Shown in pieces: positions 51,701 to 62,976 of a stretch of 64,000 nt of DNA (positions are counted from its first letter, which is position 1; every line of letters begins with the position of its first letter). Both the position numbers and the translations under genes were made by a program. The notes beneath the pieces were generated by a model, which saw only the letters and a list, made by a program, of their open reading frames with translations, was not told the origin of the DNA and made no database searches. Source of the DNA: Chrysogorgia sp. JL179-B06. Taxonomy: Eukaryota > Cnidaria > Anthozoa > Scleralcyonacea > Chrysogorgiidae. The stretch spans positions 939,001 to 1,003,000 of the forward strand of contig JAYKKM010000415.1 in the NCBI GenBank assembly GCA_035772405.1, in the 5' to 3' direction.

Positions 51701-54700
51701 CGCGAATCAACACGAGGTTGTTCTCTTTCCCTATACATCTATCTATACATCGAATCATCTATTCTTCCACTTCTTACTGTACACAGCACCAGATAAATAG
51801 GTCCATCCATCGTTCATTTATCCATCTTCCATCGTTTTATATTGTATCTTTTCAGGGCTGCTGCGTTGGTTTTGATTTAGCTCATGCAGCTGGTAATGTT
51901 GAGTTGTTTCTTCATGATTGGAACGTGGATTTTGCTTGTTGGTGTTCATATAAAGTAATCTACTCAACTTTCTCTATGCAGTCATCTAGATCATGTACAT
52001 ATATCTTGGTCAACATTGTCATTGTAACTGATTCAACACATTTGTTAGATCTTTTTGGTTGATGTGAATATTTTGTAGTACTTGAATTCTGGACCTGGAG
52101 GAATAGCAGCGATATTTGTTCATGAAAAACATGGAAGGAACTTTGATTTACCTAGGTACGTAGTTGCAGGACTTTGGGTTCTTGTTTTATCATCGATTAA
52201 GATATATCGCGGAGTGATGTAAAAGTCAGGTTGTGCTGGGTAGGTATAGTGTAGAAATACAAAGTCGAAAACTCTAAAAGGTTGGTGTACTCCCGAAATA
52301 ATGTAGAGGAGATCTAACATTTCGAGTGAAGACTCTTCGTCAGAAAGTGAACTAGTTCTTTCCTTTCTGGCCGAGTCAAAATCGATCGTACAAGACTGAT
52401 GAAGTCGTCAATCGAAAAACACGGTAACGGCGTAACGCATGAATAAAAATTGGAAATCGGCAAGTGCCAGGCACATGAGATCCACTCACACGCCAAGTTT
52501 GATTTGATTTCATAAATAACTCTGTCGCAACAGTTATGGTTATTTCCAGAGTTATCAATAGAACAAAGAGGTGGTTCAATGTAGGACGTTTTTCAGCCGG
52601 ATAAGAAAGAGTTACGGGGGAGGGAGGGAGGGAGGAAGGAAGGAAGGGAGGGAGGGAGGGAGGGAGGAAGGGAGGGAGGGAGGGAGGAAGGGAGGGAGGG
52701 AGGGAGGAAGGAAGGAAGGAAGGAAGGAAGGAAGGAAGGAAGGAAGGAAGGAAGGAAGGAAGGAAGGAAGGAAGGAAGGAAGGAAGGAAGGAAGGAAGGA
52801 AGGAAGGAAGGAAGGAAGGAAGGAAGGAAGGATAAGCGGTTACTTTCCATCAGTAGTTTTCTCCTCTTGATTTCCATATGAAAGTTCTTTAAGATATCAA
52901 AGGCCAAAGCAGTATCCTACTAAACATTTTCAGTTTATTTTCGATACAAATTCATTTCTTAATCTTCAGGTTTTCAGGTTGGTGGGGACATGATAAAAAT
53001 TCAAGGTTTGAAATGGGACATAGTAAGTTATTATTTGTCTCTCAAAGACCAATTATAGTACCTATCCGGTATTTGGGGTTTTACATATTCGTCATCATTG
53101 GATTCTAGCAAGAAGAAATGTAATATATCTTGTCGTTCGAAAATTTATCTTCATGCCTTTTTTCCCTGCTAAAGTCGATTTACTATTGACAAGAAATAAC
53201 GTCAAAGCAGGGACACGCAAAGTCATTGCACACTGATTCAACAGTAAAATACAAAAAAAGTTTGGCTCTGAACTTTAAACACACCTGTTTAGACAAAATT
53301 CGCTCAATTCCCAAACTTTCTTTGTATTTCACTGCTGAATCAATGTGCAATGTTTTTGCGTGTCCCTGCTTTGACGTCATTTCCTGTGAATAATACATCA
53401 CTTTAGCAGGGGTAAACGGTATGGAGATGAAATTTTCGCGCCACAATATATTTTAAAATTCTTCTTAATAGATTCCAAAGATCACAAATATGTAAAATCC
53501 CTAATCCCTCAAACTTCAAGCAACTTTATTTTTTGACTACATTTCTCCTTTAAACATAATACAATTAGTATTCATATACAATATAACAATATTGTTTCAC
53601 CTATAGTCGTTGTCTTGTTTAACTACAGAATTCGTGCCTCTTCCCGGAGCTGCTGGTTTCCAAGTGTCAAACCCCCCTGTTTTTCAAACCGTAGCTCTAC
53701 TAGCTTCGTTGGAGGTAACTGACAACTTAGACATAATAAATTGAATTCAGGATTTTTATTGATCCAGCATTACACGAAAAAATTGCAGTTATAATTGAAT
53801 TATGGTTTTACTTATTTTTAATTTTAATAACTTTGCCTTACACATTACAAACATAAATACAGACATTAAGACAATAGGCTGGGTAACCGCAACAGCTAGT
53901 GCCAATTACTGCGGCCCCAAAGCAAGTACGATTTAACAGTCACTTTAAAGATACATCGCGATATGCAACACACATTAAACACATCAAATTTACTACGATA
54001 TATACTAAAAGCAACACGATGGTTGGTTCGTAAGGCTTCGAGCTGTGTTGCATTTTAAACATATGCTTTTCCATGTTCGTGGGTCGCCTATGTCATATGT
54101 GTTGTTAAGTGCGTTAATGTAGTAGTTGAATAGTAACTTCCTGAAGTTTGAGAGTGATGTTTTTTGTTGTAATAATTTTTGGTAGTATGTTCCATGTTCT
54201 TGTCCGAATTGTGTATGATTTTTTATATGTCGAAGTATTAGATTTTTTGGTTTGATATTTGTCGCAGTCAGGGTTGGATGATCTTGTTTTTTTGTGATGT
54301 TCAGAGGAGTTGGTAGGGTGGTCTTGAGGATGTTGATGCCGTCTAGGTATTCATGCCAGTACGTTACAGGAAAGAGTTTAGTCGTAAGTAGTCGTTCTTT
54401 GTATTTAATGTCACAAAGGAAGGGTAGATCTAGAATGAATTTCGAAGCCCGTCGTTGAACACGTTCAATTCTAGATATTAATTCTACTGACTGCGGAGAT
54501 GAGTAGATTAATCGGCCTTTATGTTGTTTTGTGTGCCACTGTTTTTTTAACCCACCAACGTAATAGTGTGATTCACACGTTAGTTTTGTTTCTTTGCTCA
54601 TTTAGCTTCACACAAAAGCGACCATGGCTTCTTTGAGAAAAAAGTCTCTTCTCTTAACAAGTAATGTTACTCTTCTAGCGTTAGTAATTGAAGGTTGTTT

Positions 54701-55750
54701 AGCATATTATCTGTTAGTTTACTTGTTAATTTAAAGAAATGTGAATGCTATTCATCAGTTCATTCTTTCTTGTTCTGTTGTAGGTTACATGGAGTATCTA
54801 TTGACCAATAAGGACAATTCCTTGGATCCTATTATTACATTGGTAACCCCTTGTAACCCTGAGGAGCGTGGTGCACAGTTGTCACTAAAGTTCTCTTTTG
54901 ATACAAAAGATTTTTATGTGGAGCTACAGAAACGTGGAGTAGTGGTAAGTAGAAGACTTCCACCCTTCCTACCTTCCTTCCTTCCTCCCTTTCTTCCTTC
55001 CTTCTTTTCCATCCGTCCCTTCCTTCCTTCCTTCCTACCTTCCTCCCTCCATCCATCCCTTCGTTCCTTCCTTCCTACCTTCCTCCATCCATCCCTTCCT
55101 ACCTTCCACCCTCCCTCCCTTCCCCCTTCCTTCCTCCCTTCCTCCCTTCCTTCCTCCCTCCCTCATTCCTTCTTCCTGCCTACCTTCCTTCCTACCTTTC
55201 TTACTTCCTCCCCACCTTCCTCCTCCCTCCCTCCCACATTCCTTCCTGCCTGCCTCCCTCCTTCCTACTTTCCTCCCTTCCTTACTTCCTTCTTTCCTTC
55301 CTACCATCCTTCCTTCTTTCTCCCTTCCTTTATTCCTTCCTCCCTACCTTCCTTACTTCTTTCCTCCCTTCCTTCCTTCTTTCTCCATTCCTTCAGTTCC
55401 TCCATTCCTCCCTCCCTTCCTTCCATCCTACCTTCTTCCTTTATTCCTTTATTCGTTTATTTATTCCTTCTTTCCTTCCTGCCCCCTCCCTCCCTACCTA
55501 CCTTCCTTCCTTTCTTCCTTCATTCCTTCCTACCTCCCTTCCTCCCCTCCCCTCCCTTCCCTTCCTTCCTATCTTCCTCCCCCTTGCTACCTTCCTTATT
55601 ATTTATCGTTATTTATTTTCATAACAGGTTGACGAACGCAAACCAAACGTGATCCGGACTGCAGCTGTTCCAATCTATAATTCATTCACAGATGTTTACA
55701 AATTCTACAAATACGTCAAAGAATCGTATTGGATAACGTTTGGAAAATAG
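45772..55750 (+). CDS. KYNU: Kynureninase
   Basis: Fifteen exons join in phase into 456 residues, close to the usual ~465: 45772-45925, 46759-46879, 47452-47537, 47699-47760, 47999-48070, 48867-48941, 50837-50918, 51000-51064, 51856-51954, 52079-52155, 52970-53022, 53629-53714, 54606-54660, 54784-54944 and 55628-55750. The enzyme splits kynurenine and 3-hydroxykynurenine with pyridoxal phosphate. [10 protein letters not shown], the cofactor lysine in [14 protein letters not shown], and QVSNPPVFQ are all visible. CGHSLGLQP has His where CGNSLG is usual. The donor after 48941 is GC, not GT. The start is the first ATG in the exon. Confidence 0.93.
46230..46250. repeat. Poly-C run
   Basis: About 20 C residues interrupt a kynureninase intron and are followed by CCCCCGGGG. 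Such runs often vary and can be a sequencing weak spot. Confidence 0.85.
48079..48262. mobile_element. Hairpin MITE in kynureninase intron
   Basis: CTCTTTCATAATGG with TGTGCATCTTAATTAGCCTT on the left pairs with AAGGCTAATTAAGATGCACA and CCATTATGAAAGAG on the right, leaving a short centre. It encodes nothing. Confidence 0.75.
48425..48575. repeat. 19-bp tandem repeat AACCAAATAACACATGCGT
   Basis: About eight copies occur, some with GCGAAA or GCGTCA at the end. On the minus strand they read as a repeated hydrophobic peptide, which is an artefact of the repeat. Confidence 0.9.
49070..49315. repeat. Palindromic AATAGAATATTCTATT cluster
   Basis: The word AATAGAATATTCTATTGGA and variants occur eight or more times over 240 bases. 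Because the word is its own inverse, the region can pair with itself in many ways. It lies just before a tRNA-derived SINE in the same kynureninase intron. Confidence 0.8.
49317..49588 (+). repeat. tRNA-derived SINE, full-length copy
   Basis: The head carries Pol III promoter boxes: A box TGGTCTAGTGGTTA and B box GGTTCAAATCC. The body (GAGGAGAAAGTGCTGCCTTT, GTAAGACTTTCGGGTCTTC) matches 31633-31816. The 3' end is TAATAAACTAAAC. It is probably derived from a tRNA and copied by a LINE. Confidence 0.85.
50285..50815. repeat. AAGATCTT palindrome array
   Basis: Dozens of AAGATCTTACAAGATCTTGC-type words follow one another irregularly over about 530 bases directly before the kynureninase exon at 50837. 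The unit is a palindrome, so the transcript can fold extensively. Both strands show long artefact frames. Confidence 0.88.
51258..51478. mobile_element. MITE with AAGGCCAATCTACACG ends
   Basis: AAGGCCAATCTACACGATAC on the left and GTATCGTGTAGATGGGCCTT on the right are inverted copies. The inside repeats CGTATACGA words. It lies in a kynureninase intron. Confidence 0.75.
52617..52832. repeat. (GGAA)n/(GGGA)n microsatellite
   Basis: An AG-only tract of about 215 bases shifts from GGGAGGGAGGGA to pure GGAA repeats, in the intron before kynureninase exon 52970-53022. Confidence 0.95.
53060..53512. mobile_element. MITE-like inverted-repeat element
   Basis: Diverged outer arms (GGTATTTGGGGTTTTACATA and the inverse of TATGTAAAATCCCTAATCC) enclose strongly matched inner arms around AAAGCAGGGACACGCAAA and TTGCGTGTCCCTGCTTTG. 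One TGACGTCA lies at 53372-53379. Confidence 0.65.
53820..54601 (-). pseudogene. LINE reverse-transcriptase C-terminal fragment
   Basis: On the minus strand a 198-codon frame (54005-54601) reads [67 protein letters not shown] and [18 protein letters not shown]. This is the largest remnant of the family whose short tails occur elsewhere here. It has no catalytic motif and is truncated just before kynureninase exon 54606-54660. Confidence 0.85.
54958..55600. repeat. (TTCC)n-type pyrimidine tract
   Basis: About 640 bases of imperfect CCTTCCTT/CCTCCC repeats fill the last kynureninase intron. Long open frames on both strands (PSFLPS and EGRKEGR repeats) are artefacts. Confidence 0.95.
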
Positions 55751-57261
55751 ACCGGGAAGATATTTCTTAGAATCAGCAAATTAATTGAATATAATTAAGA
55801 GGCAGGCCAAGGTTGGGGCCGTTTTCACGGATATGGCATCATTCATTGCATACTTTCACTTGGCATAACTCCGCAAGAAAAATGCCGTTAACAAGGCGGT
55901 TGTAACTTGCAGCGTCGCGTATGGATATCATTTGCAGAGTTAATTAGTGTTAGCGTTTCTGTGAGGTTACGCTTGCAACGTCTTTTAATACAATGCTCTT
56001 GCAAGAATTCTTTGATCGATACCACGACCCTATACGATTTTTTAGTCATCTTTATCTTGAGCTACGCTTAATGACTTATTGAAAAATTATGCATATCTTT
56101 ACCATTATCACATGGAGTCGTTTGGTGATTTGCATATTTGATGTCATTGGATACATCCACGCACATGCACCTGCATTTCAAGTGATTTCATCACATGATC
56201 TCCAGGATATATAAGCGTTTTCATTATTATGCAATAAGTTATTATTCAGTGTAATGTCATAAGTATGATCATTTATTTATAGATATAAAAAAATCTTAAT
56301 ATCTCAAGAGTGAAGTTAGATATGGAAAAGTTGCAAATGGTTAGTCTTTATAGTTTCACAAGAGTTCTTTCAAATAAAAATTTTAAATTTTACGCACATG
56401 TGCGTCACGCACACCTTAAAAATTCAGGTGTGTAATAGACCATTAATTTGCACTATAATGTTTAATGTTCTAATTCTCTCTTTTTCTGTTGCATTCTCAA
56501 ATGTACGCAACATCCTTGGTATATCGTTCGGTTCTCTTTGGAATAATAAACGAAGCCCTCACCTGGCTGTGACTTTGTGACTGTTACAACGTTTTTGGTT
56601 TCATTAGCTAATTATATAAGTACTTATCAAAGCCTGAAATATTTTGACAATGTATTATAAAATACTTTGTAGAATACGACGCTTAAAACCTTAGGCTACA
56701 ATCCCAAGTCAAGTTAAGTTTCTAATTTAACAAACACACTTAAGTAACCACCATTATTTGTACCGAAGATGATTTCAAACGAAGCTTTAATAAACGTTTA
56801 AAAAACGAAACAAGCAGGGTATAAGTTGTTTATTAATACTTTTGAAATATTGATACCCGGCCAGCTGTTTTAAAAAGAGACTAAATCACGAGAACGGTTA
56901 CTCAAGTCTAGCTAGGGCTCCCTCTGTGCATGTAGGTTTGTAAACTACTTAAATGCCAATGAAGGTCGGACCGGTGACCATAATTTTGTCCTTGATAATT
57001 CTTTTCTTCTACCACTTTTACGTGTTATAACAGAAACTTAGAGAAAAATCATTTCTACAACTTACAATATTTTACATTTTTGATGAATGTTTCTTCAAAT
57101 AACATGTCAAAGAATATGGGAAACGACCTTTCTTTATCATAATAAACCCTGTTAGCTGTTTCTTTTTCGCTAAAATACCATGTTTTCTTGTATAAAATTA
57201 CTAGTTGCGAAAAATAAAAATATATCTTTGTCAAAAGGTTCAAGAAAAAGTTGTGCAATGC
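55751..57261. other. Intergenic DNA downstream of kynureninase
   Basis: No gene is supported. The stretch is AT-rich with scattered short frames below 70 codons and no recognisable repeat with both ends. Confidence 0.4.
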
Positions 57262-57269
57262 GGTTTTTA
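57262..57269. other. Foldback element target duplication, left copy
   Basis: GGTTTTTA directly precedes the element and is repeated exactly at 62969-62976. Confidence 0.85.
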
Positions 57270-57332
57270 GGCTGAAGTTTCATATAAGAGTCCCCAAATG
57301 ACGTCATATGCAATAGTCATACGAGAGCGCTC

Positions 57333-59776
57333 GTGCAGTTCCTGGCGTTACTTCCGTTACCAGCGTTCTTTGCGTTACTTGCGTTCCTGGCGTTACTAGC
57401 GTTCCTGGCGTTACTTGCGTTCCTGGCGTTACTTGCGTTCCTGGCGTTACTAGCGTTCCTGGCGTTACTTGCGTTCCTAGCGTTACTTGCGTTCCTGGCG
57501 TTACTTGCGTTCCTGGCGTTACTAGCGTTCCTGGCGTTACTTGCGTTCCTGGCGTTACTAGCGTTCCTGGCGTTACTTGCGTTCCTGGCGTTACTTGCGT
57601 TCCTGGCGTTCCTGGCGTTACTTGCGTTCCTGGCGTTACTTGCGTTCCTAGCGTTACTTGCGTTACTAGCGTTACTTGCGTTACTAGCGTTACTAGCGTT
57701 CCTGGCGTTCCTGGCGTTCCTGGCGTTCCTGGCGTTACTGGCGTTACTTGCGTTCCTGGCGTTACTAGCGTTACTTGCGTTACTAGCGTTCCTGGCGTTA
57801 TTTGCGTTACTAGCGTTACTTGCGTTACTAGCGTTACTTGCGTTCCTGGCGTTACTTGCGTTCCTTGCGTTCCTGGCGTTACTTGCGTTCCTGGCGTTAC
57901 TTGCGTTCCTGGCGTTACTTGCGTTACTTGCGTTACTAGCGTTCCTGGCGTTATTTGCGTTACTTGCGTTCCTGGCGTTACTCGCGTTCCTGGCGTTCCT
58001 TGCGTTCCTGGCGTTACTTGCGTTCCTGGCGTTACTTGCGTTCCTGGCGTTACTTGCGTTCCTGGCGTTCCTGGCGTTCCTGGCGTTACTTGCGTTCCTG
58101 GCGTTACTTGCGTTCCTAGCGTTACTTGCGTTACTAGCGTTACTTGCGTTACTAGCGTTACTTGCGTTCCTAGCGTTCCTAGCGTTCCTGGCGTTCCTGG
58201 CGTTACTGGCGTTCCTGGCGTTCCTGGCGTTACTTGCGTTACTTGCGTTACTAGCGTTCCTGGCGTTACTTGCGTTACTGGCGTTCCTGGCGTTATTTGC
58301 GTTACTAGCGTTACTTGCGTTCCTGGCGTTCCTAGCGTTACTTGCGTTCCTGGCGTTACTTGCGTTCCTGGCGTTACTTGCGTTACTAGCGTTCCTGGCG
58401 TTATTTGCGTTACTAGCGTTACTTGCGTTCCTGGCGTTACTCGCGTTCCTGGCGTTCCTTGCGTTCCTGGCGTTACTTGCGTTCCTGGCGTTACTTGCGT
58501 TCCTAGCGTTACTTGCGTTCCTGGCGTTACTTGCGTTCCTAGCGTTACTTGTGTTACTTGCGTTACTAGCGTTCCTGGCGTTCCTAGCGTTACTAGCGTT
58601 CCTAGCGTTACTTGCGTTCCTGGCGTTACTTGCGTTACTAGCGTTACTAGCGTTACTTGCGTTACTAGCGTTACTTGCGTTACTGGCGTTCCTGGCGTTA
58701 CTGGCGTTCCTGGCGTTACTTGCGTTCCTGGCGTTCCTGGCGTTACTTGCGTTCCTGGCGTTACTTGCGTTCCTGGCGTTACTTGCGTTCCTGGCGTTAC
58801 TTGCGTTACTAGCGTTCCTGGCGTTATTTGCGTTACTAGCGTTACTTGCGTTCCTGGCGTTACTCGCGTTCCTGGCGTTACTTGCGTTCCTGGCGTTACT
58901 TGCGTTCCTGGCGTTACTTGCGTTCCTAGCGTTACTTGCGTTCCTGGCGTTACTTGCGTTCCTAGCGTTACTTGTGTTACTTGCGTTACTAGCGTTCCTA
59001 GCGTTCCTGGCGTTCCTAGCGTTACTAGCGTTCCTAGCGTTCCTAGCGTTACTTGCGTTCCTGGCGTTACTTGCGTTACTAGCGTTACTGGCGTTACTTG
59101 CGTTCCTGGCGTTACTAGCGTTACTAGCGTTACTTGCGTTACTAGCGTTACTTGCGTTACTGGCGTTCCTGGCGTTACTGGCGTTCCTGGCGTTACTTGC
59201 GTTCCTGGCGTTACTTGCGTTCCTGGCGTTACTTGCGTTCCTAGCGTTACTAGCGTTCCTAGCGTTCCTAGCGTTCCTGGCGTTACTTGCGTTACTGGCG
59301 TTCCTGGCGTTACTTGCGTTCCTAGCGTTACTTGCGTTCCTGGCGTTACTAGCGTTACTTGCGTTCTTGGCGTTACTTGCGTTCCTGGCGTTCCTAGCGT
59401 TACTTGCGTTACTTGCGTTCCTGGCGTTACTTGCGTTCCTAGCGTTACTTGCGTTCCTGGCGTTACTTGCGTTCCTGGCGTTACTTGCGTTCCTGGCGTT
59501 ACTTGCGTTCCTGGCGTTACTTCCGTTCCTGGCGTTACTTCCGTTCCTGGCGTTACTTGCGTTCCTGGCGTTACTTGCGTTCCTGGCGTTACTTGCGTTA
59601 CTTGCGTTCCTGGCGTTACTTGTGTTACTTGCGTTCCTGGCGTTACTTGCGTTCCTTGCGTTCCTGGCGTTCCTGGCGTTACTTGCGTTCCTGGCGTTAC
59701 TTGCGTGGCGTTACTTGCGTTACTTGCGTTCCTGGGGTTCCTTGCGTTACTTGCGTTCCTGGCGTTACTTGCGTTA
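57333..59776 (+). repeat. Left arm minisatellite (9/18-bp units)
   Basis: About 270 nine-base units (TTACTTGCG, TTACTAGCG, TTCCTGGCG, TTCCTAGCG) follow one another without interruption. The unit length is a multiple of three, so the array is an open frame of 815 codons reading (LALLAF)n. Composition and variant pattern show a satellite, not a gene. Confidence 0.95.
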
Positions 59777-60590
59777 CTAATAATAATAATAATAATAATT
59801 TATTTCTATAGCGCCGTTTCCTATAGCTCAATGGCGCTTTACAATGCATTACAAAGTTTTAAACGAATACAGAGTTTTATACTTGGTGTTAGACTATTAA
59901 CAAAACCATCAATTTATAAATATTATAACTACTATAAAACTACAGTACAACTACTATAAAACTACTATAAATAACAACTATAAATTTTAAACCACTTAGT
60001 CATAAAACTGTTTAAACAAATATGTCTTTAATCTTATTTTGGCGTTACTTCCGTTCCTGGCGTTACTTGCGTTCCTGGCGTTACTTGCGTTACTTGCGTT
60101 CCTGGCGTTACTTGTGTTACTTGCGTTACTTGCGTTCCTGGCGTTACTGGCGTTCCTGGCGTTCCTGGCGTTCCTGGCGTTACTTGCGTTCCTGGCGTTA
60201 CTTGCGTTCCTGGCGTTACTAGCGTTCCTGGCGTTCCTAGCGTTCCTGGCGTTCCTGGCGTTACTTGCGTTACTTGCGTTCCTGGGGTTCCTTGCGTTAC
60301 TTGCGTTCTTGGCGTTACTTGCGTTACTAATAATAATAATAATAATAATTTATTTCTATAGCGCCGTTTCCTATAGCTCAATGGCGCTTTACAATGCATT
60401 ACAAAGTTTTAAACGAATACAGAGTTTTATACTTGGTGTTAGACTATTAACAAAACCATCAATTTATAAATATTATAACTACTATAAAACTACAGTACAA
60501 CTACTATAAAACTACTATAAATAACAACTATAAATTTTAAACCACTTAGTCATAAAACTGTTTAAACAAATATGTCTTTAATCTTATTTT
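59777..60590. repeat. Duplicated 264-bp segment inside the foldback element
   Basis: Bases 59777-60040 and 60327-60590 are almost identical (TAATAATAAT... to ...GTCTTTAATCTTATTTT), separated by about 285 bases of minisatellite. Both are preceded by the same rare variant GTTCCTGGGGTTCCTTGCG, so the duplicated unit is about 550 bases and includes minisatellite and unique DNA. Unequal exchange is the likely cause. Confidence 0.9.
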
Positions 60591-60780
60591 TTATTTATTA
60601 TTTTAAAAGTAGATAATGATTCACTGTTACGAATGGAGTCTTGTAATTCATTCCAAAACTTAGGCGCAGCATATAAAAATGAACGTTCACCATAGTTCAC
60701 TAGTTTTGCTGGAGGTACTGTAAGAAGTCTTTTCGATGATGAACGCAAATTCACTAATGATATGTAAATGGTTTTAACAT
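60591..60780 (-). pseudogene. LINE fragment captured in the foldback element
   Basis: The minus strand reads SSSKRLLTVPPAKLVNYGER, then SFLYAAPKFWNELQDSIRNS and LSTFK, a typical C-terminal block of a non-LTR reverse transcriptase. It lies in the central, non-inverted part, so it was picked up by or inserted into the element. Confidence 0.75.
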
Positions 60781-61429
60781 ATCCCTAATGTAACATAGTG
60801 CTAGAAACATTAAGTGCTTTGTAGGTAATGAGAAGCATTTTATAGATGATACGTTGACTGACGGGGGTGCCAATGAAGCTGTTTCATGACAGGAGTGATA
60901 TGATCAAATTTTCTACTTCTTGTTACCAAACGGGCAGCACAGTTTTTTCACTTTTTTTGTGAACTAGAGTTTCAGTGTCAGACGTAGATAGGTACAGTAA
61001 TCTCTTATTCTTGCTATATTACGCAGATGGAAAAAACATGCTTTGCAAGTGTTAGTGATTGTTGATCTAGAGTCATATGTTGATCAAAAGTTTATACCAA
61101 TGTTACAAGCTGAAGCATTTCAGTTGAATCCTGTAATTAGATTATTTAATTTTTTTCACGAGTATTTAATTTAATAATTTACTTTAGTAATATAATAATT
61201 TAGTTTCCTGAATGATGCGGGATCCACAGCATATCCTCTCAACCTAGGATTCAGGATTATCCTAAATTGTTATCCCTAGGATTAATCATATGTCTGAATT
61301 GTACGTAACCAGAGTCCTAATTTTATTGATCCTGACCCTAATCTTAACCCTAATCCCCCGCCTAAAGTTTTATCCAACCAAAAACCCAGCCTTAAATGTT
61401 ATCCTAACTCCAACGCCTCTAGTCTTAAA
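60781..61429. other. Central unique part of the foldback element
   Basis: AT-rich sequence with LINE-like context on the left and short irregular CCCTAATC/AACCCTAA runs at 61330-61420. No transposase or other gene is seen. Confidence 0.5.
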
Positions 61430-62905
61430 CTCAAGTAACGCGGCCAGGAACGCAAGTAACGCAAGGAACGCAAGTAATGCTAGTAACGCCAGGAACGCAA
61501 GTAACGCCAGGAACGCAAGTAACGCTAGTAACGCAAGGAACGCAAGTAACGCCAGGAACGCAAGTAACGCTATGAACGCTAGGACCGCTAGTAACGCCAG
61601 GAACGCTAGTAACGCAAGTAACGCCAGGAACGCAAGTAACGCCAGGAACGCAAGTAACGCCAGGAACGCTAGTAACGCCAGGAACGCCAGGAACGCAAGT
61701 AACGCAAGTAACGCAAGTAACGTCAGGAACGCAAGTAACGCAAGTAACGCCAGTAACGCTAGTAACGCAAGTAACGCCAGGAACGCTAGGAACGCAAGTA
61801 ACGCCAGGAACGCAAGTAACGCTAGGAACGCAAGTAACGCCAGGAACGCAAGTAACGCAAGTAACGCCAGGAACGCAAGTAACGCCAGGAACGCAAGTAA
61901 CGCCAGGAACGCAAGTAACGCCAGGAACGCAAGTAACGCCAGGAACGCTAGTAACGCCAGGAACGCAAGTAACGCTAGGAACGCAAGTAACGCCAGGAAC
62001 GCAAGTAACGTCAGGAACGCAAGTAACGCCAGGAACGTCAGGAACGCTAGTAACGCAAGGAACGCTAGTAACGCCAGGAACGCAAGTAACGCCAGGAACG
62101 CAAGTAACGCTAGGAACGCAAGTAACGCCAGTAACGCAAGTAACGCCAGGAACGCTAGTAACGCAAGTAACGCCAGGAACGCAAGTAACGCTAGGAACGC
62201 TAGCAACGCAAGTAACGCTAGTAACGCCAGGAACGCAAGTAACGCTAGGAACGCCAGGAACGCAAGTAACGCTAGGAACGCAAATAACGCCAGGAACGCA
62301 AGTAACGCTAGGAACGCTAGTAACGCCAGGAACGCTAGTAACGCAAGTAACGCCAGGAACGCAAGTAACGTCAGGAACGCAAGTAACGCCAGGAACGCTA
62401 GTAACGCAAGGAACGCTAGTAACGCCAGGAACGCAAGTAACGCCAGGAACGCAAGTAACGCTAGGAACGCCAGTAACGCAAGTAACGCCAGGAACGCTAG
62501 TAACGCAAGTAACGCAAGTAACGCTAGGAACGCAAGTAACGCTAGGAACGCAAGTAACGCCAGGAACGCAAGTAACGCTAGGAACGCCAGGAACGCAAGT
62601 AACGCAAGTAACGCCAGGAACGCAAGGAACGCCAGGAACGCAAGTAACGCCAGGAACGCAAGTAACGCCAGGAACGCTAGTAACGCCAGGAACGCAAGTA
62701 ACGCCAGGAACGCTGGTAACGCCAGGAACGCAAGTAACGCCAGGAACGCAAGTAACGCCAGGAACGCAAGTAACGCCAGGAACGCTAGTAACGCCAGGAA
62801 CGCAAGTAACGCCAGGAACGCAAGTAACGCCAGGAACGCTAGTAACGCCAGGAACGCAAGTAACGCAAAGAACGCTGGTAACGGAAGTAACGCCAGGAAC
62901 TGCAC
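61430..62905 (-). repeat. Right arm minisatellite (inverse of left arm)
   Basis: About 160 nine-base units (AACGCCAGG, AACGCAAGT, AACGCTAGT, AACGCTAGG) form the inverse of the left arm. The array is shorter than the left one by about 970 bases. Open frames on both strands ((ASNARN)n and (LALLAF)n) are artefacts. Confidence 0.95.
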
Positions 62906-62968
62906 GAGCGCTCTCGTATGACTATTGCATATGACGTCATTTGGGGACTCTTATATGAAACTTCAGCC

Positions 62969-62976
62969 GGTTTTTA
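62969..62976. other. Foldback element target duplication, right copy
   Basis: GGTTTTTA directly follows the element and matches 57262-57269. Confidence 0.85.

Larger units (their letters stand above)
57270..62968. mobile_element. Foldback element with minisatellite arms
   Basis: The ends GGCTGAAGTTTCATATAAGA and TCTTATATGAAACTTCAGCC are exact inverses inside an 8-bp duplication. Identity runs inward through CCCCAAATGACGTCATATGC and GAGAGCGCTCGTGCAG, then into arrays of TTACTTGCG and TTCCTGGCG on the left and their inverse on the right. The total is 5,699 bp. No transposase is encoded. Eight-base duplications are typical of hAT and P elements; the long repeated arms recall Foldback/Galileo elements. 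Classification beyond non-autonomous DNA element is inference. Confidence 0.85.

Noticed and set aside
52571..52870. Long EGRKEGR-repeat frame
   Set aside because: GGAA microsatellite read as protein.
57333..59780. 815-codon open frame reading (LALLAF)n
   Set aside because: The frame is open only because the satellite unit is nine bases long; variants follow the repeat and not a protein, and the inverse arm has the same artefact.
61290..62921. 543-codon frame reading (ASNARN)n
   Set aside because: Inverse arm of the same minisatellite; no start context, domain or splice evidence.
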